From Rotaria sordida (Eukaryota; Rotifera; Eurotatoria; Philodinida; Philodinidae), in NCBI GenBank assembly GCA_905250125.1, contig CAJNOL010000504.1, positions 41,349 to 105,348 of the forward strand: 64,000 nucleotides of DNA. The letters are read 5' to 3'. Positions 1 to 12,557 of the stretch are shown piece after piece. Position 1 is the stretch's first letter; every line of letters begins with the position of its first letter. Under the pieces are notes generated by a model. The model saw nothing but the letters and a program-made list of their open reading frames with translations. It was not told where the DNA came from and made no database searches. Position numbers and translations under genes: made by a program.

Positions 1-3000
1 TTAAATTTGATAATTGTTGTTTTTCACTTTTTTCTTTCATTGTACTCTATTGAAATAACAAAATAAGAATGAATTGGTTTTTTTTTTTTTATAAATTTTT
101 TTTTGTGGTTCTTCTAACTTTTATTTTTGTTATTGTATGAATATCAGCAATAAATGCAACTGTTTCATTAAGATAATGTTTCATACATTCAGCTCCATTT
201 GTTGTTACCTAATTTATAGATAAAAAAAAAAGATTTATGTAGCACAATTCTATTCAGTAGAAATAAGAAAAAAAAAATTGAACATCACAGCACTAAGATC
301 ACAAACGCACAACATTATGAGGATCATATGCACGAACGTCATCGCTGACAATTGCTGATGCATGAATTGTACCACCAGCATCAAGTAAAATTAACTAAAA
401 AAATTTATTTTGAAAAAAAAAAAAGAATAAAAACAAGAAATGAATGTTTACTTGAATCATGAGAAGTAAATTTCTATCTGGACATGGATATCGATGAAGC
501 ATAGCTTCAACAAGAACATTTACAATACATCTTGGTAATAAAAATTTTTCTCGATCCTATTTTAGAAAAGGAAAATTTAAAATTATTTTGAAAAAAAAAA
601 GAGGTTTTTTTTCTTTTTAAATTTTTTACTCGTGTAAATGTTCGATTACTTAATGAACATAATTCAATAATATGTTCTAATTGAAATGTTCCATTTTGTA
701 AAATAAATGTTAATAATTTTGAAAATGGATCAAGAACAAGTCGAACATTTGCTATATATGGTACTTTAAGTATATTCATCATAATACGAAGTATTGGTGT
801 TAAATCATAATTAACTGGTGTACTTGATTTAATTGTTGTATAAACACGTGTTAATTTATCAAATAAAAAATCAAATTCAAGAAATACACTTGTCCATAAT
901 TGAATTGGTGAATCAATTGGAATATATTCCATAAATTGTGCGATATTACTAAGTAATGTTGTACAAATATCAAGAGAAAGACTTTTTTGTTTATTCATAT
1001 CCTAGTCAAAAATAGAAAAAAAAATATATTTAAATTTCATTTCGAAATAATATATTCACATAGGAGCAGGGTTGCCAGATTGAAAATTAAAAAATCAGAA
1101 AATTTTTTCTTAAAATCGGAAAAATGTCCGAATTTTTATTCTCAAAATCGGAAAAAAATCGGAAAGTATTTGTTTTTAATGCTCAAGTAGCTAGTCTGTT
1201 TTTTCCAATCGGACAATATCTTTTATCTTGCTTCTGTTAATTTTTCGATGCAATGTCTTAGAAGATATTCCATAAAGAATTAAAGAAAATATAAATTTAC
1301 ATACACAATTTACTGATTATTAAGAAATCCACATAGTTATTTAAGCAGGGTCACATTGTTTTTTTTCAAAAATCTTATAGACAACTTGACAGAAGAAAAG
1401 AATCAACATTGAAAATTCATACACACATGCATTTCACAAAACTTGTGCAAAAGAAACAAAGATTTATTCTTTATAACGTCCGTTTTTGTTCATACTTCTT
1501 TATTAGCTTGAATGTTCTTCAAAACACAAGGTTGAGGTAACAGATATTCATAAAAATCTCCACAGGAGTAAACAGAACTCATTCTGATTTTCGATTCGGC
1601 AAGAGTCAATTGAGTACCCGACATGACCCAAGCAGACAAACTTTTCGAAAAGTGTGTTTAAACGCACAAACGGGAACTGCGATTGTAAGTCATTAACACT
1701 CGTTTAAAAACTGCACGAAAACGCGTTTGTTGGCGTTTTTGTAACTTTTTGGGCGTCAAAATGGCGAAAATTTCAGTTTTTGAACGTTAAAACGCCTTGT
1801 TTTTAAATTCTAGAATAATAGCGCATTTTAACGCTCAAAAACTGGAGTTTTCGCCGTTATGACGTCCAAAAAGTTACAAAAAACGCCAATAAACGCGTTT
1901 TCGTGCATTTTTTAATGAGCGTTAATGACCTATAATCGCGGTTCCCGATTGTGCGTTAAAACGCGTTTTTCAAAAAGTTGGTCTGCTTGGGGATCGGATT
2001 AGTATTATTATGTTTACAATGAAACAAAAAAACTTTAAAAGGAAGATATTATTAATTATTAGTATAGTAAACGAATAGAGACAATTAGTTCATCGCGACA
2101 GAAAACTAAATCTTTGTTGTCTGTAAAATATCCTCATTTTTTTAAGGATGAGTTTTCAGAGCACTGAAGTGTGGTTTGTTGAGTTCATGAGGCTGCAGCA
2201 CCGAATAATTACAACGAAATAGATCACAATGTATGTGCAGTAGCGAGACATCGTTAAATTATTCTTGAATATTCTAAGAACTTGAATTTAGGAAAAAAAT
2301 TAAAAAACCAGAGAAAAATTAGAAAATCGGAAGGTGATCGGAAAAATGTGCTAAAATCGGAGAACATCGGAACGTCGGAAAGTAGTCGGAAAATGTTTCA
2401 AAAATCGGAATTTTTCCTGCCAAATCGGAAGATCTGGCAACCCTGCATAGGAGTGTCTCAAGCAGGGAGAAGCGTCGCGTCCGAGTCTCAGCGCTAGTCG
2501 TTGAATATAAAAAGCCGAAAAAAAAGTATCTTGTATCTTTTAGGCAAGTATTCAATTCCGATAAGAAAATTTCATTGAGAGTATCAAAGTACAGTTCAAC
2601 TAGATCTGGGCCCAAAAAAAGCCTGGACACAACGGGCTCTAGTCGGGAGGTCAATCCTCTTCCAATCTTGAGAAATTCTCATTTTCATACTCATCAATTC
2701 TTAAAAAAAAAACGCTCGATCCCCTTCCCCGTCTAGCCTTGGCGAGCTCAGAACGTCTCTATGTTCACATATCAGAAAGATAGAGATGTCAGAGATGTGA
2801 TAGGAAATTTTCGAAAACACAAAAAAAAAAAAATTTACATTCAGAAGCCATTTAAGTGCAATAATGGAATTAAACTCTGGAAAATCATTCAATGATAATG
2901 CTATTGTATGTAACAATTTATCATCTAGAAGAAAAAAAAAAAAAAACATTTTCTCAACCGAAATTTTATTTCTATATAGAAAATAAACCTCGAAAATTTT

Positions 3001-6000
3001 GTTGAAAAAATTGATAACAAATATTATTTGCAGCTAATTGTTGAAATGTACAACGAATAAATTGTTGTGCAATACTTCTTGAATTAGCTGGTGCAACAAC
3101 AGTTGAATTTTCTTGCCATGTATATATATGAGATGCAGCAACTCTTCCAATTGTTTCAATCATATCCATAAGTAATGGTGCTGCTATAGCTGGTTCACGA
3201 TGAACAAGTGCTCCACATACAATTGTACAATAACCAATACATTCTTCATTATAATATTCAATAGGTTGTCCACATTTATCACATTTAGGTACAGTTATTA
3301 ATTGATTATGTAAATCTGTATCAGCATATGGATTATCTAATTCATCATTTGTTGCTGTTGCTGATCGTTTAGCATTTGATGATGTTATACCAACAGTTTT
3401 CAATTGACCTTGTGATGATGATGTACGTGTTGGACGACTAAATAGATATACAAAATTAATAAATAATATAAATAAAAAAAAATGATAATAATTATATTAA
3501 CCTTAATGTCGGTGATCGAACATTTGAATCATCTTTATATTTAGCTTTTTTACCATGATAACTTGGTTTTAATTTTCCACCAGTTGCTGTACCACCTAGA
3601 CTAGCTAATGTTGATGATGATAATGATGTTATTTTAGGAGTTTTTGGAGGACTTTCTTCTGTAAATAAAAAAAAACATAAATCAATAATTTATGAATTTT
3701 GTTTTTTTTATTCTTAATTCAAAATTAACCTTTAATTCCACCAGTACCAGGTTTAAGTAAAACAGTTTCAAGTTTACCACGTTCAGCTGAATAAATAACA
3801 CGTGAAAGTTCTTTGACTCCTATGAAATATTTATTTTTATCAAATTTATTTTTTTTTTAATCTAATTTCATATAAATAAATTCTTACCTTTAATACCTTT
3901 CACATCAAGTTCAGTTAATTTTTCTGCTGGAACCATTGATGATAATGATGTTGTTATTCCAGCTGATGCATTTGGATTAGTACCAGTTGTACTTGTTGTT
4001 GCACTACTAGTAAAAAGACTTTTTAAAAATTCTGTATATGATCGACCACTTGAAGTAATTTGATCATCTGTTTGTCTTATTGTTAATGGTTCATCAAAAC
4101 ATTCTATTTCAGGTTTATATAATCTATTTTAAATTAAGTTTAAAAAAAAATGTTTTTTTATTATTCTAAATCTTAAATTTTGAATGTTTTACTTTGGTTT
4201 AACTTTTTTTGGTGGTGATAATAATCTAAAACGTTTATGTTCAGCAATACTTGCTGATTCAGATTGTGTATCACCTTCTAAATCATATCGAATACCTAAT
4301 TCATTTAATTCTACTTCACGTATATCATCAAATGGTCGTGATGATCCTAAAATTAAATTGAATAAAAAATAAATAAATTTATTTTTTTTCTAAATTAATT
4401 TATCAAACAAAAAACAATTGTTACCTCTTCTTGATCCAGCTACTTTCGGTGTAAGTCTTCCACTATGACCACCAGCAGCTGTACCAAATGATGGTGTTTC
4501 ACATTGATGATAATGACTAAGAATTGTATTCATTGCAATACGAGTTAAATGTTGAATTGTTATAGCATATGATGTATATTGATACTAAATTTTGAAAATA
4601 ATAATTATTTTATTTTTGTTTTGTAAAATAAAACAAAAAAGAATATTTTTACTTTATATAAAATAATAATAAGAGTCATTAACCATGAATTACGTAAACT
4701 AGGATCAATTCGTCCTAAAGTATTTGATGCTGATATATGATCATAAAATTGCATTGTTGCATTTGCACATGTAGAAAATTGAAGAAATGAGAGAAAAAAT
4801 TGTAAAAGAATAGTTCCAAGATTAAAATTATAATCAAGAACTTTTGGTAAATTTGATATAAATGCATGAAAAACGGGACTTCGTCTAAAAAAACAAAAAT
4901 AAATTCAAATAATTATTTAAACAACAAAAGAAAAAAATAACACACCGAATTTTGCTTGGTAATGTAGCAAATGTTCGATTTGTTTGAGTATAACCAAGTA
5001 AAGAACATATATGTCGAATAACAACATTCTAAGAAAAATAAAAAAAATTATTATTTTAATAAACAATTAATTAGATTCTCTTTTTTTTCTTCTTTACTTG
5101 TTGTTTAAGCATAATTCGATCTTCATTAACTTGACTTTGATCATCTTTCATCATAAACTAAAAACAAAATATTTTCTTTATTTAAAATTTTAATAAAAAA
5201 CAAATCATTTACTTTCGTAAGTAAATTAACCAATAATTGTAATGTTGATTTATCACTATTTTCAAGATCAGGTGAAAGAAAACTTCCTATAGAATCTGTT
5301 TCAATTTTTTCATTGATAATAATTGGTTGTCGGGAATTTGCAACTGTTGTTCGTCGTGAATGTGAAACAAAACGTAATGATGATGATATTGGTCGAATTG
5401 AATCTGTTCTTGCCATAGCAAAACGTATTTGATTTAATTTTCGAATAAAATGTTCACTTTCTGTATTAAAACCACCAATACTTTGTGGACTTATTAATTC
5501 ACCTGATTCTTCCATATTTATTTGAGATTCAATTGATAATGTATCAAAACGATTAAGAAAATATTCCCAACTTAAAATTTTTACTGTTGAATTATTTCGT
5601 AATAATATTGTATAAAGTTTTGATAAACGATGTAATATTATTGAACGATCATTTATAACAGTATCAAATTGAAATTCAAGTGCACACATTACACTTTTAA
5701 ATGATGCATCACCTAAGGTTTCTAATGAACACATAGCTTTTTGACTAACAGTAGGTTCAACATCTTCAATTGATGTTATTAAATTAAGAAAAGCATAAGC
5801 AAGTACAGAAAGAACATTATAATTATTTTTGATTAATTTTGGTTTAAGAAGTGAAAAAAGTGCAATGACACGTGTACCTAAACGCAAAGAAGAAAAATGA
5901 TTATTATTTTTTTCTCGTCTTGTCTTTCGTTATCTTTTAATATATATGCAAAAAAAAAACATGTAAACTTACCAGCTGAAGAACGAACTTTCCAATGTGT

Positions 6001-9000
6001 ACTTGAAAAATCTCGTTCAAGTATATTCCATAAAGCAGTTTTTCCAGGTTCATAGTTAAGTGCATGAAGAAGTAATGGTATACAACCTTCATTTAAATGA
6101 CCATGTCCTAATGCAAGAATTTTCCAAATACTAAATTAAAAAAAGTAAGAAAAAAAAAACAGTTTTTTTTTTTATTATAAAATAAGAAAATCAAAGTAAA
6201 ATTAACTTACTGTGGAACAAGTAATTTTTCAAGACAATACGAAAGAAAACCTCGATTATCTTTTGCTGCTGTTTCTAAACATTCATCATTTAAAATTAAT
6301 AATTTTAAACAACATAATAAATAATAAAGTGCATCAATATCAATCACTCGATCTAATTCCTAAAAATTTAAAAAGACAAAAAATAATTTTAAATTTTCTT
6401 CTTCTTTTTTTGTTCTTTACTTTGAGAATAGAATAAAAAAATTGTAAATGAATATGAAGTGTATTAAGTTTAAAATAGAAAACACCCTGTGATGTTATCC
6501 ATATTCCACCATCAGGATTATTTTCAACTTTAAGTTCAGGTGTAGTTGTTGTCGGTGCTGTTGTTGTATTAACATTGCCGCCAGTAGTTTCATCTTCATT
6601 ATTTAATGATGTAGATGATGATGATGAACTTTGATTATCACCACCCGATGACATTTCAATACCTAGAAAGAAATATTTTAATATCTCATATGTCAACAAT
6701 CGAAAAAAGAATGATCAAGGTATTATGATGAAACTATTTTATTCTTTTTGAAGTTTTTCATAGTTCATTGCGATCTATCTTATGCAACTCAAAAAAATTC
6801 GTTCATGAGTTATGTGTATCATTTGATTTATCTTACTAAATTTTGGTCTAGTTGTTGATTTAGTTGACGGAACTACTGTTTGTTGTTGTTGTTGTTGTTG
6901 TAATTGTTGCTGTTGTTGTTGTTGTTTAAGTTGTTGTTGTTTAAGGTCATTAAGATTTGGTAATTCAAGTTCCGGTAATTTAATTTCATCACGTGGTGAT
7001 ATATATTTAAGTATATCTTGTGCTATTGAAAACCATAAAATATATTCTTCACAAAATGAACATTGACTTGCTGATGTACGACAACGATGACGACGTGTCC
7101 ATGGTAATATTAATTGTTTAGTCATTAATGATAAAATTTCTTTTGATAATGGATTATACATTCCTTGATGTTGTGGTGTTTGTTGAAGTTCCATCTAATA
7201 AAAATAAATAAACAATCAATAGAAAAAGATTAAAAAAAAACAAAACAAAACTTTACTTGTTTTAAAGTCATATCAATCATCATAATACAACATGTTGAAT
7301 TAATTTCACTTTCATTAATAATAAATTCTTCTTCTTCTTCTTTTATAATTGATACCATTTCTTGTCCAGTCATTTGTTGTAACATTAATTGATGACGATG
7401 TGCACGATATGTTTCATATGTATCAAAAACAAGAAATTTATTTGTTGATGATGATGTTGACATTGTTGTTAAACCAGCTATACCACTTGTTGGATTTGGA
7501 ATATTTCCATCATCTTGTGATAACATCATTAAATTTAAACCATTATCAATTGATTGTTCATTTGATGATGAACCAGTCATTGTATAATGTTCACGACGTT
7601 GAGCACGTGATTCAAGTTTTTGTAAAGAATTTGTACCAGTAATAAATATTTGTACAAGTAATGGAACTGGAATATAAATATCAATTAAACATAAAATTTG
7701 TAACCATTGTAAAGCTTGTTCTTGAACACTAGCTGGTGCAGGTGATTGAAAACGATCAGTTATAAAATGATATAATTGATCACGAGTTAATGATGATGGT
7801 GACATATCAGGATCTGGATCAAACATTTTTCTATATTCAAAGAAAATATTATAAAAAATCTTTTAAAGTAATAAACAAAAAACAAAATAATTACCGAAAG
7901 AGTAAATTTAAATCAGATAAATCACTTTCTGGTACTTCTGATCGAATTGCTTCCATCCAATAAGGCATTATATAATCCCAAATCTATAGAAAAAAAACAA
8001 ATTCATTATTAAACTTAAATTTTTCAATGAATCAATTATGAAATCGAAACATTCATTGCTTGCTTTCTCTCATTTGCTGATTACAAAATTTTTTAAAAGA
8101 ATACCTTAAATTTGTTTTCTATGTCGTAAAAGAAATCGAATTTCAAATCAATTTAATCTTCGAGTATTAATAAATATAACAAAAATTTTTTTCATAAGAT
8201 ATATTATTAGTGTATTTATGAGTACTCAGAATTTTCTAATCGATCGATAGGAGATCATTTAATAATGTAGACCTAAACGAGTTTTGAATATCCTAAAAAG
8301 AGTTTAGACTCTTAGGTTATTGTTGTGTAGATACTACAGATTTACGGTAGTTTTTAAATAAATGCCGTAAAAGAGCAATATCTCTATAATGATAAGCTAA
8401 GAATCTGAACTGTTTTCAGGATATTCATAACTCATTTGATTCGAAGGAAATTATTAAACTTACTTCATATGTAGTTATTCCATCTGGCATTAAATCATAT
8501 AATTTATTAAGACATTCAGTAATTTGTGCTGTACGATTCGCCATTGTTTCCCTAAAAATATATTTAGTAATTTTCAAAAGTTTTTTGTTTTTTTTATAAA
8601 ACGATTGTTTGTTTATTTCTTACCAAACACCACCAACTTTTGCATATTCAACTGGATGTGGAAGAAGTAAAGCAATGACTAATTCATGATGTTCTTTAAC
8701 AACTGATTTAAGCCATGGTATAACATACTAATGAAATAAATAAATCAAATACAATATAAATTCTTTTATTTTTTTTTTTCATCTTACTTCAGATTTTAAT
8801 TTGCCTAAAACACTTCCAATTTCATTTCCTGGTAAACGAACAGTTGAATGAAACCATAGAAATAACATACTTAAAATACGTCCAAATATTTCCTAAATAA
8901 AACGAGAACATAAATAAAAACAAAAACAAAATAAGAAAAACATTTTCTCATACAGGTGGTCCATATGATGTTGGTTCAATAAGACCTAATATTAAATAAA

Positions 9001-12000
9001 TTCCATATCGACTTAATAATTTTCTTCCAACATCAATATCCAAACTTAAAAACATATTTGCTGTATTATCAATATTTTCAACTAAAATAGATTTTTTTTC
9101 ATCACTCATTGAATCAACAATACGTTTTTCTTCATTATTATCTGTTTCACGTAAAAGACTAATTATAGCTTCAACACAATGATTTTGTACATCAGGTGAT
9201 AAACGCCACATATCAATTAATGTTTCTTGATAAACATGATTTGAATCAATATGTCGTCTTTCATGACATTGACGACATAAACTTATTGGATGATTACCAT
9301 TTGATAAACAACATTCAATTGAATAACAAGCGGCATGAGTTAATTTTTTTTCTGATATACATAACTAAAGAAAAAATAAAGATAGAATAAAAATAAAAGA
9401 AAATTATCATTTTTTTTTTCTACTTTATTTTGACAATGTAAAGCAATTTCTGATACAGGACAAAGAATATTACGACAATATTGTTGAATTTCTTTTGGAC
9501 AACTTTTATAACAATCAGTACACATATAATATGGTGGTGGAGTAGATTCACCATGTTTTGATAAAAGAATATCAACACAAACTTTTGATGCAATATTTTG
9601 TCGATGTACACATCGTTCTGCTTGACATATTATTGGTTTTCGAGCTAAATTTATTGCATTAAATTTTTTATTATAATACTAAAAAAAAACCATGCTTACG
9701 AAGAAATTTAAAATGTATTGAACGTCGATCAATTCCAGTCGAATTAAGCATAGGCCAATAGAAAAAAAGTAAATTCGATGCAACAGCTCTTGCTGATGCA
9801 GAGCCATATGCAATAACAAAGAGAACATCCTATTAATTAAATTAAGACTTTTTATTATAAAAAAAAACATTCATATTATTATAATGAACATGCATTAAAA
9901 AGACAATATTTATATAACACAATTCTTAAAGTAGAAAATGATTGGTGTCTTTATACTTGATAAGAGACCTTTTATCTAGATCACTTAAGGCACATTCTAG
10001 AGATATTTTTAACTCATGCCCATAAAGATATATATATATATATATGATTAATTTATGAATGTAGAGATAGAAAACTTCATTTCTGATATTCGATAAGATT
10101 ATTAATATGTCTATCAGTTAACATTTTTTTGAAATTATACTCTCTCAAGGACAAAAATAAGTTCCTTTTCCCTATTTTCTTGTATAATTATATGTATATA
10201 TTATATTTTATTTACAAGTTATTTTGTATTTATTTGAAAATAACCCATTTTGATGGTATTAAGAGAACACATGCACAACAATGCAAAGAAAAATATTCAA
10301 TTTAATCATAGTCAGTCTTAGAGTGAAGTTATGCTTAAACATATCTTTTATGAAAGCCGATTCACAAATGATCACTCATTCTGTTACCAATTATCGATGA
10401 TGACATAGTTCTGAACCGAAGCAGCAATATCACTCAAATTTCTCAAGCTATCTATACAGACACATACTTATCGTACACCACATCATTGTACATGATAATA
10501 ACAAGGCTGGTACTACATGCATGCAGAGTTCGAATAGTCGAACGACAAGAGTTTTGAGTGAGACTACCGCCTTGGTACAGAGTTGCGTAGTTTATCGGTT
10601 ATAGAAAATAATCGACTTTCAAAAAAAGGCATGTTTAGGCTTAACCTCATAGTCATAGAATATTTTTCTTCTTTACATTATTGTTTATGTTCTCTTGATA
10701 CCCATAAAAATGGATCATTTTTGAAATAAATACAAAATAACATGTACATACAAATGTATATATAATAATTCAAAAGAAAGAAAAAAAAATTCAATCATTG
10801 ATATTTCAGTTGAAAAGTAAAAATAAACAAATATCTTTTCTCTCTCTGAATTGTTTGGTAATAAAGCAATGATTTCAATCGATAATTATTAATAACGATG
10901 TGAACTTTCATTACATAGGAGTCACTCAAATTAAACAAACAGTATCCATCTAAATGCAATCTGAAAATCTTAATAAGTTCTGAATGTTTAATTACATATG
11001 AAACTGATAATCGAGATGATTTATTTTCTTTTTTTATAGTTCTAACCATGCTTCATTTCCTTATCTTTCTTGCATTCCATCAAAAGCCCATAAATATATA
11101 CATAAAAGCATACACACATACACACAATAGCATCGTGCGATGCGAATACAACAAAAAAAAATACACTTGACATATCTATTATGAAAAACTCACATAAATT
11201 AAATCCGCTTTTAAACTCAATAAACATTCCATAATTTGAGCAGGATAATCTGTAAATTAATAATTATTTTTTTTTTAAATTTTATCTCATCAACTTATTT
11301 CTTCTTTTCTTTTCGTTTTTGTTATTAATAAAACAAAATTTTTACTTACTATCGCTTTCACTATTTTCAAAAACAATAAAAAGAATTGATGCTATGGAAT
11401 TTAATGTCATTGAATGTTCTGGATATTCTGTATAAGCTAAAACAAAAAAAAAAAAGAAAATTATCAAAATTAAAATATAAAAAACAATCTTTTTTTTTTA
11501 ATTCTATTTCATACCCATATTAATAGGTAAAAGTGTATTACATAATGTATCAAGTATTTTCTTTTTAACAGAAGATGGAAATATAGTTAATGTTGTTGCA
11601 AATGTATATGGTAATGCATCAAGTAATTCATAAGGTAAAAATGGTGCTAAACAACCAAGTGTATTTATAATTGATTCTGCTACTTCAGCATCACCAACTT
11701 GCAATAATGGTACAACATCAATAAGATTAATTAATGAATGATAAAGTGATGAATAATTTAATGTTGGATATTTACTAATACGATATGAATGTTTACCACT
11801 TGTTTGTTCTTGATTTTGATCAATTGTCATTTCTTTTAATACACTAGAAGAATAGGAAATTTTATTTAATTATAATCATTATCTTTTGGTTTTCTGTTTT
11901 TACCTAAGAAGAGTTTTAGAAAAATGATCAAGAACAGATACAATATCATTTGTAGTCGGTAATGGTGTTACACCTGTAAGTATATTATTATAATAATCAT

Positions 12001-12119
12001 TAAGAGTTCGAATTTTCGATGAAACTAAATAAAATATATATATATATATATATAAACATAAGAAATCTAATTATTTTAATGTTATATATATACTTACATG
12101 CAGCTGCACGAGTCGCCAT
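1..12119 (-). CDS. UNC79: UNC79, NALCN channel complex subunit (3' end off window)
   Basis: UNC79 is the very large HEAT/armadillo-like cytosolic partner of UNC80 that holds the NALCN sodium-leak channel at the neuronal membrane. The gene reads from an ATG at 12117-12119 leftwards through some twenty or more exons and leaves the window. Exon 1 is 12098-12119, exon 2 11904-12024, exon 3 11515-11843, exon 4 11350-11436, exon 5 11194-11249, and the next exon is 9700-9829. The N-terminus MATRAAAFSSKIRTLNDYY and TLLSVLKEM, a CxxC-bearing stretch near 9450-9560 (YYMCTDCYKSCPKE), CDKCGQPIEYYNEECIG near 3240-3290 and IAQFMEYIPIDSP...SLW-type sequence near 700-960 follow vertebrate UNC79 in order over its length. 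A polyglutamine stretch (6870-6960) is lineage-specific. Three long introns hold inverted-repeat insertions. An acceptor-like TTTTGTAG ends 5 nt before the ATG. The identity is secure; individual internal exon edges were only partly checked. Confidence 0.93.
1059..2453. mobile_element. Non-autonomous hAT element with 8-bp target duplication
   Basis: The element runs 1067-2445 (1379 bp) in a UNC79 intron. Its terminal inverted repeats are CAGGGTTGCCAGAT at the left and ATCTGGCAACCCTG at the right, a perfect 14-bp match. It is flanked by identical 8-bp copies of CATAGGAG at 1059-1066 and 2446-2453. CAGGG-type ends with an 8-bp duplication are the hAT superfamily signature. Both ends carry many copies of AAATCGGA in the same orientation, like the subterminal transposase-binding repeats of hAT elements. 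No transposase reading frame is present, so it must have moved in trans. A second foldback element is nested inside at 1627-1991. Confidence 0.9.
1627..1991. mobile_element. Nested foldback element with ~170-bp arms
   Basis: The first arm begins CCCAAGCAGAC and the last ends GTCTGCTTGGG. The two arms match over most of their length (roughly nine bases in ten by eye), including TGCACGAAAACGCG and GTAACTTTTTGG. Arms of about 170 bp meet around a short centre near 1800-1820. The GC-richer, CG-containing sequence differs from its surroundings. It sits inside the hAT element at 1067-2445, so it inserted later or was captured by it. A GA dinucleotide flanks both ends, too short to be a firm target duplication. 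Confidence 0.75.
6870..6960 (-). repeat. Polyglutamine-coding tract in UNC79
   Basis: On the minus strand this stretch encodes runs of glutamine broken by LK and L, mostly CAA with some CAG codons. It lies inside a UNC79 exon (roughly 6775-7194) between two conserved blocks. Vertebrate UNC79 has no such run here as far as I recall. It is probably a flexible linker that has grown by codon slippage. Confidence 0.8.
8274..8442. repeat. Short foldback inverted repeat in a UNC79 intron
   Basis: The left arm contains GAGTTTTGAATATCCTAAAA and GACTCTTAGG. The right arm read in reverse contains GAGTTATGAATATCCTGAAA and GATTCTTAGC. Arms are about 50 bp with several mismatches. No clear target duplication is seen, so the element class is unknown. 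The size and placement fit an old MITE. Confidence 0.55.
10165..10790. repeat. Long foldback inverted repeat in a UNC79 intron
   Basis: The two ends of this 0.6-kb block pair over about 170 bp with mismatches. Left and reversed right arms share TTATTTTGTATTTATTT, AAGAGAACA, AATGCAAAG/AATGTAAAG and GCTTAAACAT/GCCTAAACAT. The unpaired centre is about 280 bp and codes for nothing evident. The intron, 9830-11193, is the longest complete one measured in the gene. Target duplications are not resolved. It is probably a non-autonomous DNA transposon. Confidence 0.65.
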
Positions 12120-12557
12120 TTGATCTACAAAAGATAAGAATTAATTAGTTGCAAGAAAACATATTAAAAAGAAAAGATTATTTTTTGATAACCTTTCTCA
12201 AACACAAAGAAAAAAAAGAATCAACAATAGAAGAAAAAAAAAACAAGCTAAATAATAGACAGAAGAACCATTCAACACGATCGATCGATTCTCTTAGGAC
12301 CTCGTACTATTCAAACATAATGTCGCTAAAAGTTATGGAAATGTTCATTTCCAAGTAGCGCCAATTGCTAATTTTATATGAATTTATTCAGATTGGTTTA
12401 TATTTTTAGCCAACTCCTTTGGAGGTCAATAAACCTACTACTTACTCGGTAAATGTGATGAAATAAAAGACGCTTTTCAAAAGTTAAATCAAGGAGAGAT
12501 TTAAAATAAAGATTTATTTTGTATTGATTAAAGAAACATATATTATTATTATATAAT
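12120..12557. other. Divergent intergenic region UNC79/CUEDC1
   Basis: About 440 bp separates the start codons of UNC79 (minus) and CUEDC1 (plus), so any promoters of both genes must lie here unless there are further non-coding exons. On the minus strand TTTTGTAG lies 5 nt before the UNC79 ATG and looks like a 3' splice site. Tracts of A dominate the middle. No convincing TATA box, RNA gene or reading frame was seen. Confidence 0.5.

Noticed and set aside
2319..2654. Minus-strand frame of 111 codons crossing the right end of the hAT element
   Set aside because: It spans the element boundary and target duplication, and no transposase motif is present. It is a chance frame.
7349..7642. Plus-strand frame of 97 codons
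   Set aside because: Antisense shadow of a UNC79 exon with clear homology on the minus strand.
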